Positions 1 through 5,948 of a stretch of DNA of 13,210 nt are shown piece after piece. The stretch lies in contig JAOTWT010000035.1 in NCBI GenBank assembly GCA_029862725.1, positions 1 through 13,210 on the forward strand. The letters run 5' to 3'. Below the pieces are notes generated by a model. That model was not told where the DNA came from. It saw nothing but the letters and a program-made list of their open reading frames with translations, and made no database searches. The stretch is from Acidobacteriota bacterium. Lineage in GTDB: Bacteria; Acidobacteriota; Blastocatellia; Pyrinomonadales; Pyrinomonadaceae. A program made the translations under genes and the position numbers. The first letter of the stretch is position 1. Every line of letters begins with the position of its first letter.

Positions 1-56
1 GTTGCCGGTGTCGGTTGAATTCTCATAAATACTTTTAATTCAGGAGGAGCAGAATA

Positions 57-101
57 ATGACCAATGGATATATCATGAACTGGCCATTGCCCCGTAAATA
101 G
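57..101 (+). CDS. possible 14-aa micro-ORF with a strong Shine-Dalgarno
   Basis: A perfect AGGAGG (42-47) lies nine bases before an ATG at 57. The frame reads MTNGYIMNWPLPRK and stops at TAG (99-101). An intrinsic terminator follows about 65 bases later on the same strand, and no other plus-strand gene lies between them, so this would be the last translated unit of a transcript entering from the left edge. The peptide has no hydrophobic segment and no cysteine, and I recognise no family. The case for translation rests only on the ribosome-binding site, which is among the best in the window, and on the terminator. It could equally be a chance ORF, or the 3' part of a small RNA. Confidence 0.35.
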   Translation: MTNGYIMNWPLPRK

Positions 102-118
102 GGCTTTGTACAGAAATG

Positions 119-130
119 CGCCTTTTGGCG
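119..130 (+). other. small hairpin between the micro-ORF and the terminator
   Basis: CGCC (119-122), a TTTT loop and GGCG (127-130) form a 4-bp hairpin that two G-T wobbles can extend. It is followed by the A/T-rich stretch 134-150. It may belong to the 3' end of the same transcript as the terminator at 163-195. It is weak alone. Confidence 0.3.
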
Positions 131-162
131 TGATCTTAATTTTATTTATATAACGACAATAC

Positions 163-195
163 AAGAGTCACGCAATTTGGCGTGACTTTTGTTTT
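163..195 (+). terminator. Rho-independent terminator
   Basis: AGTCACGC (166-173) pairs perfectly with GCGTGACT (180-187) around a six-base AATTTG loop. The outer bases can add a G-T and two A-T pairs. The run TTTTGTTTTG follows directly. This is a textbook intrinsic terminator for plus-strand transcription. It would end the transcript carrying the 57-101 micro-ORF, or that of a gene lying mostly left of the window. Confidence 0.8.
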
Positions 196-234
196 GTCTA
201 AACGATCTGTTTAGGGCAATGCTATGCGTTGCAT

Positions 235-251
235 GTCGGGCAAAGCCCGAC
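235..251. repeat. perfect hairpin, REP-like
   Basis: GTCGGGC (235-241), an AAA loop and GCCCGAC (245-251) make a perfect 7-bp stem. No T-run follows on either strand, so it is not a standard terminator. It lies about 100 bases past the stop of the minus-strand gene at 355-735. It may be a dispersed REP-type palindrome or a 3' mRNA stabiliser. The rest of 196-354 shows nothing recognisable. Confidence 0.5.
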
Positions 252-354
252 CAAACGTGTCGAAAATGTCAGTTTTCAGCAACGCTCCCCATTCGCACGA
301 CAGGCAAGCCTGGCTCTAAACCGTCTTTTTATTGCCCCAATCCTTTTCGCCTCG

Positions 355-735
355 TTAGTCTCGCAATGTCGAGATCCGCAACTTCCTCAACAAAGACCCG
401 ATCAGTACCCATTGGATCGAAGAAAACAAAACGAAAAATATTATCTCCAAATTGTTCTGAAAAAGGATGCTGATATCTGTAAAGTTTTCGAACTCATTTG
501 GGGGCCGCGTCAGAAAAAGTGCCGAGCACACTAGTGATATTGAATACGAGGGCGCATCAAGCAGGTAGAGCAATTGGCCGACGAACGGCTCACTCACCCA
601 ACCCCACTCGAATTCCCCGGATTTGAGCCTATGATTGTAAAAGAAAAAGTAACAGGCTAATCCCAAGTGGATCATTGCGAAAGTAAGCGAGACAACGTTG
701 AACAATACTCTTTTTAGAATCAAAAAGACACGCAT
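355..735 (-). CDS. small multi-pass membrane protein, unknown function
   Basis: This encodes 126 residues from an ATG at 735 to TAA at 355-357. An upstream in-frame TTG at 753 would add six residues, but ATG gives the more natural start, MRVFLILKR. Neither start has a strong Shine-Dalgarno; GGGAC lies near the ATG. Three hydrophobic segments are visible: about residues 2-32 (FNVVSLTFAMIHLGLACYFFF), about 53-76, and near the C-terminus (IIFFVLFSSIQWVLIGSLL). A polar loop rich in Glu, Trp and Gly lies between the first two (GEFEWGWVSEP). The hydrophobic pattern makes it a credible integral inner-membrane protein. I recognise no domain or catalytic residue. It is monocistronic here, flanked by repeat-bearing intergenic DNA. 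Confidence 0.6.
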   Translation of the reverse strand: MRVFLILKRVLFNVVSLTFAMIHLGLACYFFFYNHRLKSGEFEWGWVSEPFVGQLLYLLDAPSYSISLVCSALFLTRPPNEFENFTDISILFQNNLEIIFFVLFSSIQWVLIGSLLRKLRISTLRD

Positions 736-961
736 TTCAAAGTCCCGGACCAATCAGAGTATAGGTAACTTGTCCGAATTCGAGCATCTGGTGACTTCGC
801 GTATTAGGCGGGTTCAAAAGTCCCAAGTCAGCGTTGAAGGCAGACTTGCCCTTGCGCCCTCTCAACCTTGCGTCCACGCTAAAAAACGCCTTGCGGCGCG
901 TTTAATCTCAATTCGGTCTCGTTGATCGATGATCGGAGAATCTACTACCGGTATCTTTTCA

Positions 962-1078
962 TTAAATTGCCCCGCGCTTTAGCTCGGGGATGGCCAACGC
1001 CACGTCTTATAAGGGGCTTAAGCCCCTAAAGACAAGGATGTTGACCCGAACCTCCAGCTGAAGCTGGAGGCAATTTAA
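962..1078. repeat. 117-bp inverted-repeat element with three internal hairpins
   Basis: The ends are a perfect 10-bp inverted pair, TTAAATTGCC (962-971) and GGCAATTTAA (1069-1078). Inside are three palindromes. The first, 970-989, pairs CCCCG with CGGGG and continues past one mismatch. The second, 1012-1027, is a perfect 16-base palindrome, AGGGGCTTAAGCCCCT. The third, 1051-1070, is a 9-bp stem, CCTCCAGCT with AGCTGGAGG, around a two-base loop. There is no ORF, so it cannot move alone. It resembles REP/BIME or MITE-like elements mobilised in trans, for example by a RAYT-type transposase elsewhere in the genome. No target-site duplication is evident. Element type is inference; the symmetry is directly visible. 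Confidence 0.7.
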
Positions 1079-1161
1079 AGATCGATTCTCTCGAAACGGG
1101 TAAAAAAGTAGTTGAATTCATCCAAAGTGTCACCAGTCACGAAGTCGTCCTTCTAAAGAAA

Positions 1162-1189
1162 ACTCACTTTCAACTATCCACTTTTCACT
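1162..1189. repeat. degenerate heptamer tandem repeat, 4 units
   Basis: Four consecutive 7-base units, ACTCACT, TTCAACT, ATCCACT and TTTCACT, share the plus-strand consensus WTTCACT (minus strand AGTGAAW). The units diverge at one to three positions. They lie just left of the octamer tract, in the stretch downstream of the DUF2911 stop codon on the minus strand. Confidence 0.55.
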
Positions 1190-1192
1190 TCC

Positions 1193-1256
1193 CGTTCTCC
1201 TATCGTCCTACTCTCCTACACGCCTACACTCCTGCCCTCCTACTCTCCCGCTCTCG
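1193..1256. repeat. degenerate octamer tandem repeat, about 8 units
   Basis: Eight consecutive 8-base units follow the plus-strand consensus TACNCTCC (minus strand GGAGNGTA). TACTCTCC occurs twice exactly (1209-1216 and 1241-1248) and TACACTCC once (1225-1232). The outer units are more diverged. The tract is almost free of G on the plus strand. It ends six bases past the stop codon of the DUF2911 gene, so that gene's transcript would carry a purine-rich 3' tail with repeated GGAG. It resembles short tandemly repeated repetitive sequences known from cyanobacteria; relation to them is not claimed. Confidence 0.7.
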
Positions 1257-1261
1257 CGTCT

Positions 1262-2128
1262 TCACTTAATCTCGTCCCAGAAGATCTGCGTCTGAGATGT
1301 GTAATTGGCGTTGTTTTGCGCCTTCGCCCACGCATTCGCGGCGGCAATTACTTTTAGAGCTTCCGCTTTGTCGCCTTTCTTGTGAAGAATCTTTGCCTTT
1401 AAAAGGCCAAACCGCGGGTCTTCTTTTCGAATGTCCAGTGCCTCGTCGATCCAGCCTAAAGCCTTCTTCAGATCGCGATCGTTGTGAAGATAATATTCAG
1501 CCGCCCGAAATAGGTTAAAAGCCTTAGGATCGCCGGCCGCCTGCGCCGGAATAATCTCGGCGATCTGTTTATCGACCTGCGAATCTACATCGAACGCAAT
1601 ACCGAACTTGACGCTCGTGTTTTCCCAGCTCAACTCGATGTTGACCGCACTCGTTTCAATATCCGAAAAACCGATCGTGAAAGTCTCGACAAACCCGTCG
1701 GTTTTTGAGGGCTTCACCTTAAACCGGAACGCGTCATTCTCGGGTTTGTAATTTTCGGCGTTCAACGCCCGAAGCGTGATGTTGTTGTGAATGATGATTG
1801 TCCAGTCATCCGGCCCGGGAATAGTGTAAAAAGCGTAAGTGCCTGCCTTCAAGGCATTGCCGGCGATCTTTACATCCTCTGAAAAGGTCAGTTTTGTAGA
1901 GGCGTTGGCGCCCGTGCGCCAGACTTCCCCAAACGGCACCAGACCGCCAAATATCTTTCGGCCCTTTGCACTCGGCCGCGAATAGGTCAGCTTGACCTCC
2001 GTAAGGGCAACCTCCTGTTTGACCTCGCTTAAAGGGCTCAACGTCGGTACATTTATCGAAGTTTGATTCTGCGCAAACGAAACGCCGCAACATAATGCAA
2101 CTACTAGTGTAAGTATCGTAATTTTCAT
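1262..2128 (-). CDS. DUF2911 domain-containing exported protein
   Basis: This encodes 288 residues. Residues 1-19 are a signal peptide with a cleavage site near SFA|Q, so the protein is exported. Residues about 25-180 match the DUF2911 family: the stretch LTYSRPSAKGRKIFGGLVPF, then GEVWRTGANASTKLTF, then AGTYAFYTIPG and the DWTIIIHNN strand are its recognisable core. Residues about 200-288 are helical and TPR-like (AAEYYLHNDRDLKKALGWIDEALDI, then AKILHKKGDKAEALKVI). DUF2911 proteins are common in Bacteroidota and Acidobacteriota. Their function is unknown, and I can assign no catalytic residue. The start is an ATG at 2128 with only an A-rich leader (AAAAAGAAAACA) and no clear Shine-Dalgarno. 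It lies 116 bases past the dipeptidase gene on the same strand, so it may be cotranscribed, but that gap also allows its own promoter. No terminator hairpin follows; the octamer tract begins at once. Confidence 0.85.
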   Translation of the reverse strand: MKITILTLVVALCCGVSFAQNQTSINVPTLSPLSEVKQEVALTEVKLTYSRPSAKGRKIFGGLVPFGEVWRTGANASTKLTFSEDVKIAGNALKAGTYAFYTIPGPDDWTIIIHNNITLRALNAENYKPENDAFRFKVKPSKTDGFVETFTIGFSDIETSAVNIELSWENTSVKFGIAFDVDSQVDKQIAEIIPAQAAGDPKAFNLFRAAEYYLHNDRDLKKALGWIDEALDIRKEDPRFGLLKAKILHKKGDKAEALKVIAAANAWAKAQNNANYTSQTQIFWDEIK

Positions 2129-2244
2129 TGTTTTCTTTTTGTCTATTCTACTATTGCTTTAAGGCGAATGATCCACGAACTATCTCAACAGTCATTCCTG
2201 AAAGCGGTTTCCAATCAGTCTTAATCCCCGCTGGCCCGACGCTA

Positions 2245-3582
2245 TCACGCACTTTCGCTCTGGAGCTCTTTTGCGACCTTCTGGACCTCGTCCAATACCC
2301 GCAGTAGGTTTCCGCTCCAGATCTTTTCGATCTGCTCTTTTGTATAACCGCGGCGAACCAGTTCGATCGTCACGTTGAGCGTTTCCGAGGCATCCTTCCA
2401 GCCCTCGATCCCGCCGCCGCCGTCAAAGTCGGAACTGATCCCTACGTGATCGATCCCCATCTTCTTGACCATGTAATCGATGTGGTCGACAAAGTCTTTG
2501 ACATTCACCGGCGGCGCCGTTTCCTTCAGTTTTTCATTGACCTCATCCTCGATCTTCTTGCGAAGCGCCGACACCTTCTCAAAATACTCTTCGAGCTCCT
2601 TTTCGGACAATTTTTCGCGGGCCTCGTCACGGGACTCGTAAACCGTCAGTCCTTCCTTTTTGGCATGTCCCTTAAAGATCTCCTGAGCCGCGTCTTGTCT
2701 TTTCTTGGCTTTTTCGACATTTAGATAGCTGTTGAGGGCAACAGTCTGAACAACACCGCCGTTATTCTTGACCATCTCAAGCTGTTCGTCGCTCAGATTC
2801 CGGCTGTGATCGGCCAATGCCCTGGCCGAAGAATGAGAGGCGATGACGGGCGCTTTGGAAAGCTCGATCATCTGTTTGATCGCCGATTTCGAGGGATGCG
2901 AAATATCGACCATGATGCCCCATTTGTTCATCTCCGCGACGGCTTTTTTCCCAAGCTCGCTGAGGCCGTTGTGAATTGGTTTGTCCGGTTTTTCCGGTTT
3001 TTCTTCGGTATTCGAATCGGCCAACTGGCTGTGGCCGTTGTGTGCGAGGGACATATAGCGTGCACCGCGGTCGGCGAACTTTTTTATGTTGCTCAAATCG
3101 GTCCCGATCGGATACGCGTTTTCGACACCGATCATCGCGACGAGTTTACCGGATTTGTGAATCCGCCGGACGTCGTCGGATGTCTTTGCGAGTTCGATCT
3201 GTTCGGGAGCGTACTTGGTGACCAAACGGTCGATCGCATCGAATTTGTCGATCGCGTTCTCATAGGCCTTCTTATAGCCTTCCTCGTTTAGCTCGCCCTG
3301 CCCCGTGTAGACGATAAACCAGGCGACATCCAGTCCGCCCTTTTTCATTTTCGGAAGGGTTACCTGGCTGTCGAGATCTTTTGTGTAATTCTGATCGTCG
3401 GTAAAATTCTCGGTATCGATATCGTCATGCGTATCGAGTGTGATTACCTCTTCATGAATCTGCTTTGCGGTCGCGAGGATTTCCTCTTCGCTCATCTTGG
3501 GCTTCTCATCTGTTTTGGGCTGGTCGCATGCGACGATAAACAAGACTGTTATGACGAGAAGTGCCGACAGGATTCGTTTCAT
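2245..3582 (-). CDS. membrane dipeptidase, peptidase family M19, predicted lipoprotein
   Basis: This encodes 445 residues. It begins with a lipoprotein signal, IVAC, with Cys19 as the lipidated residue, so the enzyme is probably tethered to a membrane facing the periplasm. M19 dipeptidases are zinc enzymes that hydrolyse dipeptides, often with broad or D-residue specificity. The family's metal-site motifs are in order: H52-x-D54 (LDTHDD), E154 (IGVEN), H229 (VDISHPS) and H250 (IASHSSARALADH). The downstream RNLSDEQL, GGVV, and GISSDFDGGGG around D386 also fit. Residues about 290-358 are a charged, helix-prone insertion between barrel segments, rich in Lys and Glu. The start is ATG at 3582 with GGAG six bases upstream. 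The enzyme may recycle cell-wall or dietary dipeptides; substrate is not readable from sequence. Confidence 0.93.
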   Translation of the reverse strand: MKRILSALLVITVLFIVACDQPKTDEKPKMSEEEILATAKQIHEEVITLDTHDDIDTENFTDDQNYTKDLDSQVTLPKMKKGGLDVAWFIVYTGQGELNEEGYKKAYENAIDKFDAIDRLVTKYAPEQIELAKTSDDVRRIHKSGKLVAMIGVENAYPIGTDLSNIKKFADRGARYMSLAHNGHSQLADSNTEEKPEKPDKPIHNGLSELGKKAVAEMNKWGIMVDISHPSKSAIKQMIELSKAPVIASHSSARALADHSRNLSDEQLEMVKNNGGVVQTVALNSYLNVEKAKKRQDAAQEIFKGHAKKEGLTVYESRDEAREKLSEKELEEYFEKVSALRKKIEDEVNEKLKETAPPVNVKDFVDHIDYMVKKMGIDHVGISSDFDGGGGIEGWKDASETLNVTIELVRRGYTKEQIEKIWSGNLLRVLDEVQKVAKELQSESA

Positions 3583-3738
3583 ATATTTCTCCGCTGTGGT
3601 TCTTTATTTGAACTAGTCTAGTTTGTGCCGGCAAAACGGGCAAGAGCCGTGGAGCGCTGAGGCGTGTGGTTCGCGCTCAGTTGTGTGTCGCCTTCGCCTT
3701 AAACGGTAATTGATCCCTGACAATTGATAAATGATCTG
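3583..3738. other. 156-bp spacer between minus-strand genes
   Basis: The spacer contains a GAGCGC/GCGCTC inverted pair (3652-3657 and 3673-3678) around a 15-base loop. No T-run follows on either strand, so I do not call it a terminator. The only regulatory element I support here is the dipeptidase ribosome-binding site, GGAG on the minus strand at 3589-3592. Confidence 0.4.
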
Positions 3739-4941
3739 CTACCGCTTCCGGCGCAGCATCAAAACAATCAGACCGGCGGCCAATCCTCCCAATGTCAGAA
3801 GCGCGGCGAGTAGGAAAGTTGTAGACTTCAGGAACCCGCCGCCCGAGTCATCCGCAAATTCCGCCTCGATATCGGCTTCGCGGTTCGCGAGCGCGAGGGC
3901 CGAGTACTTTCTCGTGTCCTTGAGAACGGTTTCGAGCCTGCTCTCGGCCTGGTTCTCGACGATGCCTCGAGCGATTTTTCCAAGCGTCGTCGTAAAGGCA
4001 CCCGCCCTCGAACGGTTGAGAAACAATAAATAACTTTCGTCCCGCCCGTCTTCACCCTTGAAGCTAACGATCGATGTTTCGGCGAGGGACGAATCGAAAT
4101 AGTGATTCGCGTAGATCTGTTTTGAAATCACAAAAGAAGCCGGGACCCGGCCCTCTTTCTCATGGTAGGTAATGTTTTGTGTAAAAATCACAACATTTTT
4201 GAGACCGATCTTGATCTTCGACCAATTGACCGTGTTCTCGATGCCCGGAGGCGCGTTATCGGGGAATTCGTCGAGGTATCTCATCAAACGCGGCGAGAAT
4301 TCCGGCACCAAAATGACATCCTTGTGAAGGGCCGAGTATTCCGCAAAAAGGTTCACAGATTCGGGTTTGTCGTCGTAGTTAAATAGGGCCTCGTCGCCTT
4401 TTTCGGAATAATCGATCACGTATTCAAGAAGTATTTCCCGGACGAGTTTATCGACGCGCGCCCGGTAGTCGTCGGCATTCCAGTCGATTTCGTCCTGAAA
4501 ACGCTTGATCACTTCGGCCGGAAAATTCCATTTGCAGCTCCCCACCCGGCAATTCTTAAGGTCATCGAGTTCCCTTTCCTCGATCGTCAGTCCTTTCAAA
4601 TCCGAAATTGCGGGGGGATCGCCAAAAATCCCGTGCTCCTTCGAAGTCTTTCTTTCCTGTCGTTCGATGGTTCGGTGAAATGCGCGCAAAACGATTTCGT
4701 TAGAAGCCGGGACTTTTACGAGGCCGACGACGGCCACTTCGCGCTTGACGTTGGATTTCAGCGTCTTGATGACAATCTTGCGCTTCTCTACATTCGCAAA
4801 ATCCTCCGGTTCGAAACCGGCGTTCTCGGCGAGCAGCACTTTTAGCCGCTCATAAGACGCTGTCTGGGCGCCCGCCGGTAATGCAGAGAGCCCAAAAATG
4901 AGAATCAAACACAATACTAAACTGAGCGCGTGTGCCTTCAT
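3739..4941 (-). CDS. exported protein with C-terminal membrane anchor, unknown function
   Basis: This encodes 400 residues from an ATG at 4941. The frame stays open 63 codons further upstream, but I chose 4941 because AAGGA sits seven bases before it and because the protein then begins with a signal peptide: MKAHALSLVLCLILIFGLSA, with cleavage near AGA|Q at residue 25. A long, acidic, mostly soluble region follows, with two cysteines close together (NCRVGSCKW) that could form a disulphide. Residues about 366-394 are hydrophobic (FLLAALLTLGGLAAGLIVLML) and end in RRKR, the usual pattern of a single stop-transfer helix with a basic cytoplasmic tail. The bulk of the protein should therefore face the periplasm. 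The stretch SYLLFLNRSRAGAFTTTLG looks conserved-domain-like, but I cannot name a family. It lies 156 bases before the dipeptidase gene on the same strand. Confidence 0.8.
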   Translation of the reverse strand: MKAHALSLVLCLILIFGLSALPAGAQTASYERLKVLLAENAGFEPEDFANVEKRKIVIKTLKSNVKREVAVVGLVKVPASNEIVLRAFHRTIERQERKTSKEHGIFGDPPAISDLKGLTIEERELDDLKNCRVGSCKWNFPAEVIKRFQDEIDWNADDYRARVDKLVREILLEYVIDYSEKGDEALFNYDDKPESVNLFAEYSALHKDVILVPEFSPRLMRYLDEFPDNAPPGIENTVNWSKIKIGLKNVVIFTQNITYHEKEGRVPASFVISKQIYANHYFDSSLAETSIVSFKGEDGRDESYLLFLNRSRAGAFTTTLGKIARGIVENQAESRLETVLKDTRKYSALALANREADIEAEFADDSGGGFLKSTTFLLAALLTLGGLAAGLIVLMLRRKR

Positions 4942-4960
4942 ACCTTTTTCCTTAGGAATA

Positions 4961-4991
4961 ATAATAACCCAGCGCCCTATACCCAGGTCAA
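4961..4991 (-). promoter_or_regulatory. possible sigma-70-type promoter for the 400-aa gene
   Basis: On the minus strand TTGACC (4986-4991) is a good -35 match and TATTAT (4961-4966) a five-of-six -10 match. They are 19 bases apart, longer than the usual 17. The -10 would be about 20 bases from the start codon, which leaves a short leader containing the AAGGA ribosome-binding site. The spacing makes this tentative. Confidence 0.3.
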
Positions 4992-5319
4992 AATATTGTG
5001 ACAGAACTGGCGCAAGAATCAGTTTCTGCCGCGCTCTCACAACCAAACGTATTTGGTGACAGGTTGCGGAACCGGCCGCGAATTGAGCGGATTTTTGCGC
5101 TATTGCCGCGCTGAAAACCCTGTCGGCCAAATCTATATCACGTTTTCTGATAATTGTTATAAGTATTTCGAATGCCTAGGCAACCTCCGGTCTTTAAACA
5201 CAATCGAATTCCCCAAGTCGAACGATTAGACGACTTGCTTTGAACTGTTTGGCATCGTAATTCGCCTTCATTCCGCATTTCAGGCAAGAACCGCGGTTGA
5301 AATGCCGATCATACCCGAT

Positions 5320-5326
5320 AAAGGAG
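5320..5326 (+). promoter_or_regulatory. ribosome-binding site that decides a start
   Basis: AAAGGAG ends five bases before the ATG at 5332. It favours that ATG over the in-frame ATG at 5302, which has no such site, and gives a protein that begins directly with its signal peptide. Confidence 0.8.
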
Positions 5327-5331
5327 AAAAA

Positions 5332-5715
5332 ATGACCCTTGCACTAATCCTGATAAGTCTTTTTTGGCCAGTAAACACGCCCGCCGATTCCTGGGAGTGT
5401 TCGAACAACATCGAGATCACATGCGGCGCGGAAGGCTGCGTAGCCGCCGACCCGGGCGCGTTCACCCCGATGAGGGTAAGCTTCGACAGTCTCGGCGGGA
5501 TGAGGGTTTGTGCCTACAGCGGCTGCTGGGAAGGCGCCGGAAAGATATTTGAGAATGCAGATTTCCTCGTGCTAACAGGTTCCCGTCTGAACTTCTCGGC
5601 AAAAGAACCGGCATCCTCAAACCAAGATGTCATGATCGCGCTGGATAAAAAGGACAATGTCGCGATGCTCAAAGCGGGCGGATTCTCACATCCGATTGTC
5701 TGCAAAAGGAATTGA
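5332..5715 (+). CDS. small secreted six-cysteine protein, unknown function
   Basis: This encodes 127 residues. Residues 1-19 (MTLALILISLFWPVNTPAD) are a signal peptide, with cleavage near PAD|S. The mature part has six cysteines, at 23, 31, 36, 60, 65 and 124, enough for three disulphides in the periplasm or outside the cell. The core motif VCAYSGCWEG (59-68), the strand FLVLTGSRLNFSA and the late LKAGGFSHPIVC give the look of a compact beta-rich domain. From memory similar small proteins occur in proteobacteria, but I cannot name a family. The gene stands alone: it is divergent from the gene on its left, and the next plus-strand gene begins more than 200 bases later. No terminator is visible after it. 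Confidence 0.75.
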   Translation: MTLALILISLFWPVNTPADSWECSNNIEITCGAEGCVAADPGAFTPMRVSFDSLGGMRVCAYSGCWEGAGKIFENADFLVLTGSRLNFSAKEPASSNQDVMIALDKKDNVAMLKAGGFSHPIVCKRN

Positions 5716-5948
5716 TCAAACGAAGCATGCCGGGCTCGATATTACGGTTGCGGCGAGACAATCTACGGAAACTGCGCCGTAGCGGTTCGCGGTGCGTCCG
5801 CAGGGTATGATAATTTTGGAGTCGGTACGAAGCGAGTTTCGAATCCCGCCCTCCTGTGTTGGTTCGACAGCTCGTTGGTTTAAGTGAAATCCAGCGTCTA
5901 TTCGATGTTTTTCTTGTAAGAATGAGATTTGCACCGAACCTTGAGACG
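5716..5948. other. 233-bp spacer with a tRNA T-arm-like fragment
   Basis: No gene is supported here. At 5832-5856 the sequence looks like the 3' end of a tRNA: GCGAG, one extra T, the T-loop TTCGAAT, then CCCGC and seven more bases. Four of five stem pairs form. The matching anticodon and D arms are missing, and no CCA follows, so it is not a working tRNA. A minus-strand ORF over this region has no domain-like sequence. Confidence 0.35.

Larger units (their letters stand above)
736..1261. other. 526-bp gene-free region rich in repeats
   Basis: I find no convincing gene between the start of the small membrane-protein gene and the stop of the DUF2911 gene. A plus-strand ORF at 698-925 has no domain-like sequence and overlaps the neighbouring gene antisense. 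The region holds a 117-bp inverted-repeat element with three hairpins (962-1078), a heptamer tract (1162-1189) and an octamer tract (1193-1256), each listed separately. An AAACGC/GCGTTT pair around 884-903 may form another weak hairpin. Stretches 736-880 and 1080-1160 show nothing I can name. Confidence 0.6.
4942..5331. other. 390-bp divergent intergenic region
   Basis: This separates minus-strand 3739-4941 from plus-strand 5332-5715, so it should hold both promoters. A possible minus-strand promoter is listed separately. For the plus strand, TATAAG at 5158-5163 could be a -10, but no matching -35 is visible. Other structure: two GTGACAG direct repeats (4998-5004 and 5056-5062), a perfect palindrome TGCCTAGGCA (5173-5182), and an AAGTCG/CGACTT inverted pair (5215-5220 and 5231-5236). 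Any of these could be operator sites; none is assigned. Confidence 0.4.

Noticed and set aside
189..534. Overlapping plus-strand open frames of 94 and 101 codons
   Set aside because: They start in or after the terminator, lack ribosome-binding sites, run antisense to the membrane-protein gene and have no domain-like sequence.
1193..1256. CRISPR array
   Set aside because: The units are 8 bases, directly tandem and degenerate, with no spacers and no cas genes in the window.
2806..3291. 161-codon open frame on the plus strand
   Set aside because: It is antisense to the M19 dipeptidase, whose zinc motifs are intact across the same region, so the minus strand is the coding one.
3652..3678. Terminator for the 400-aa protein gene
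   Set aside because: The 6-bp stem has a 15-base loop and no T-run on the minus strand.
4942..5130. 63-codon upstream extension of the 400-aa exported protein
   Set aside because: It would bury the signal peptide inside the protein and ignore the well-placed AAGGA before the ATG at 4941.
5760..5856. Complete tRNA gene
   Set aside because: Only the T-arm portion can be drawn. There is no D-arm or anticodon arm upstream, no acceptor partner and no CCA.
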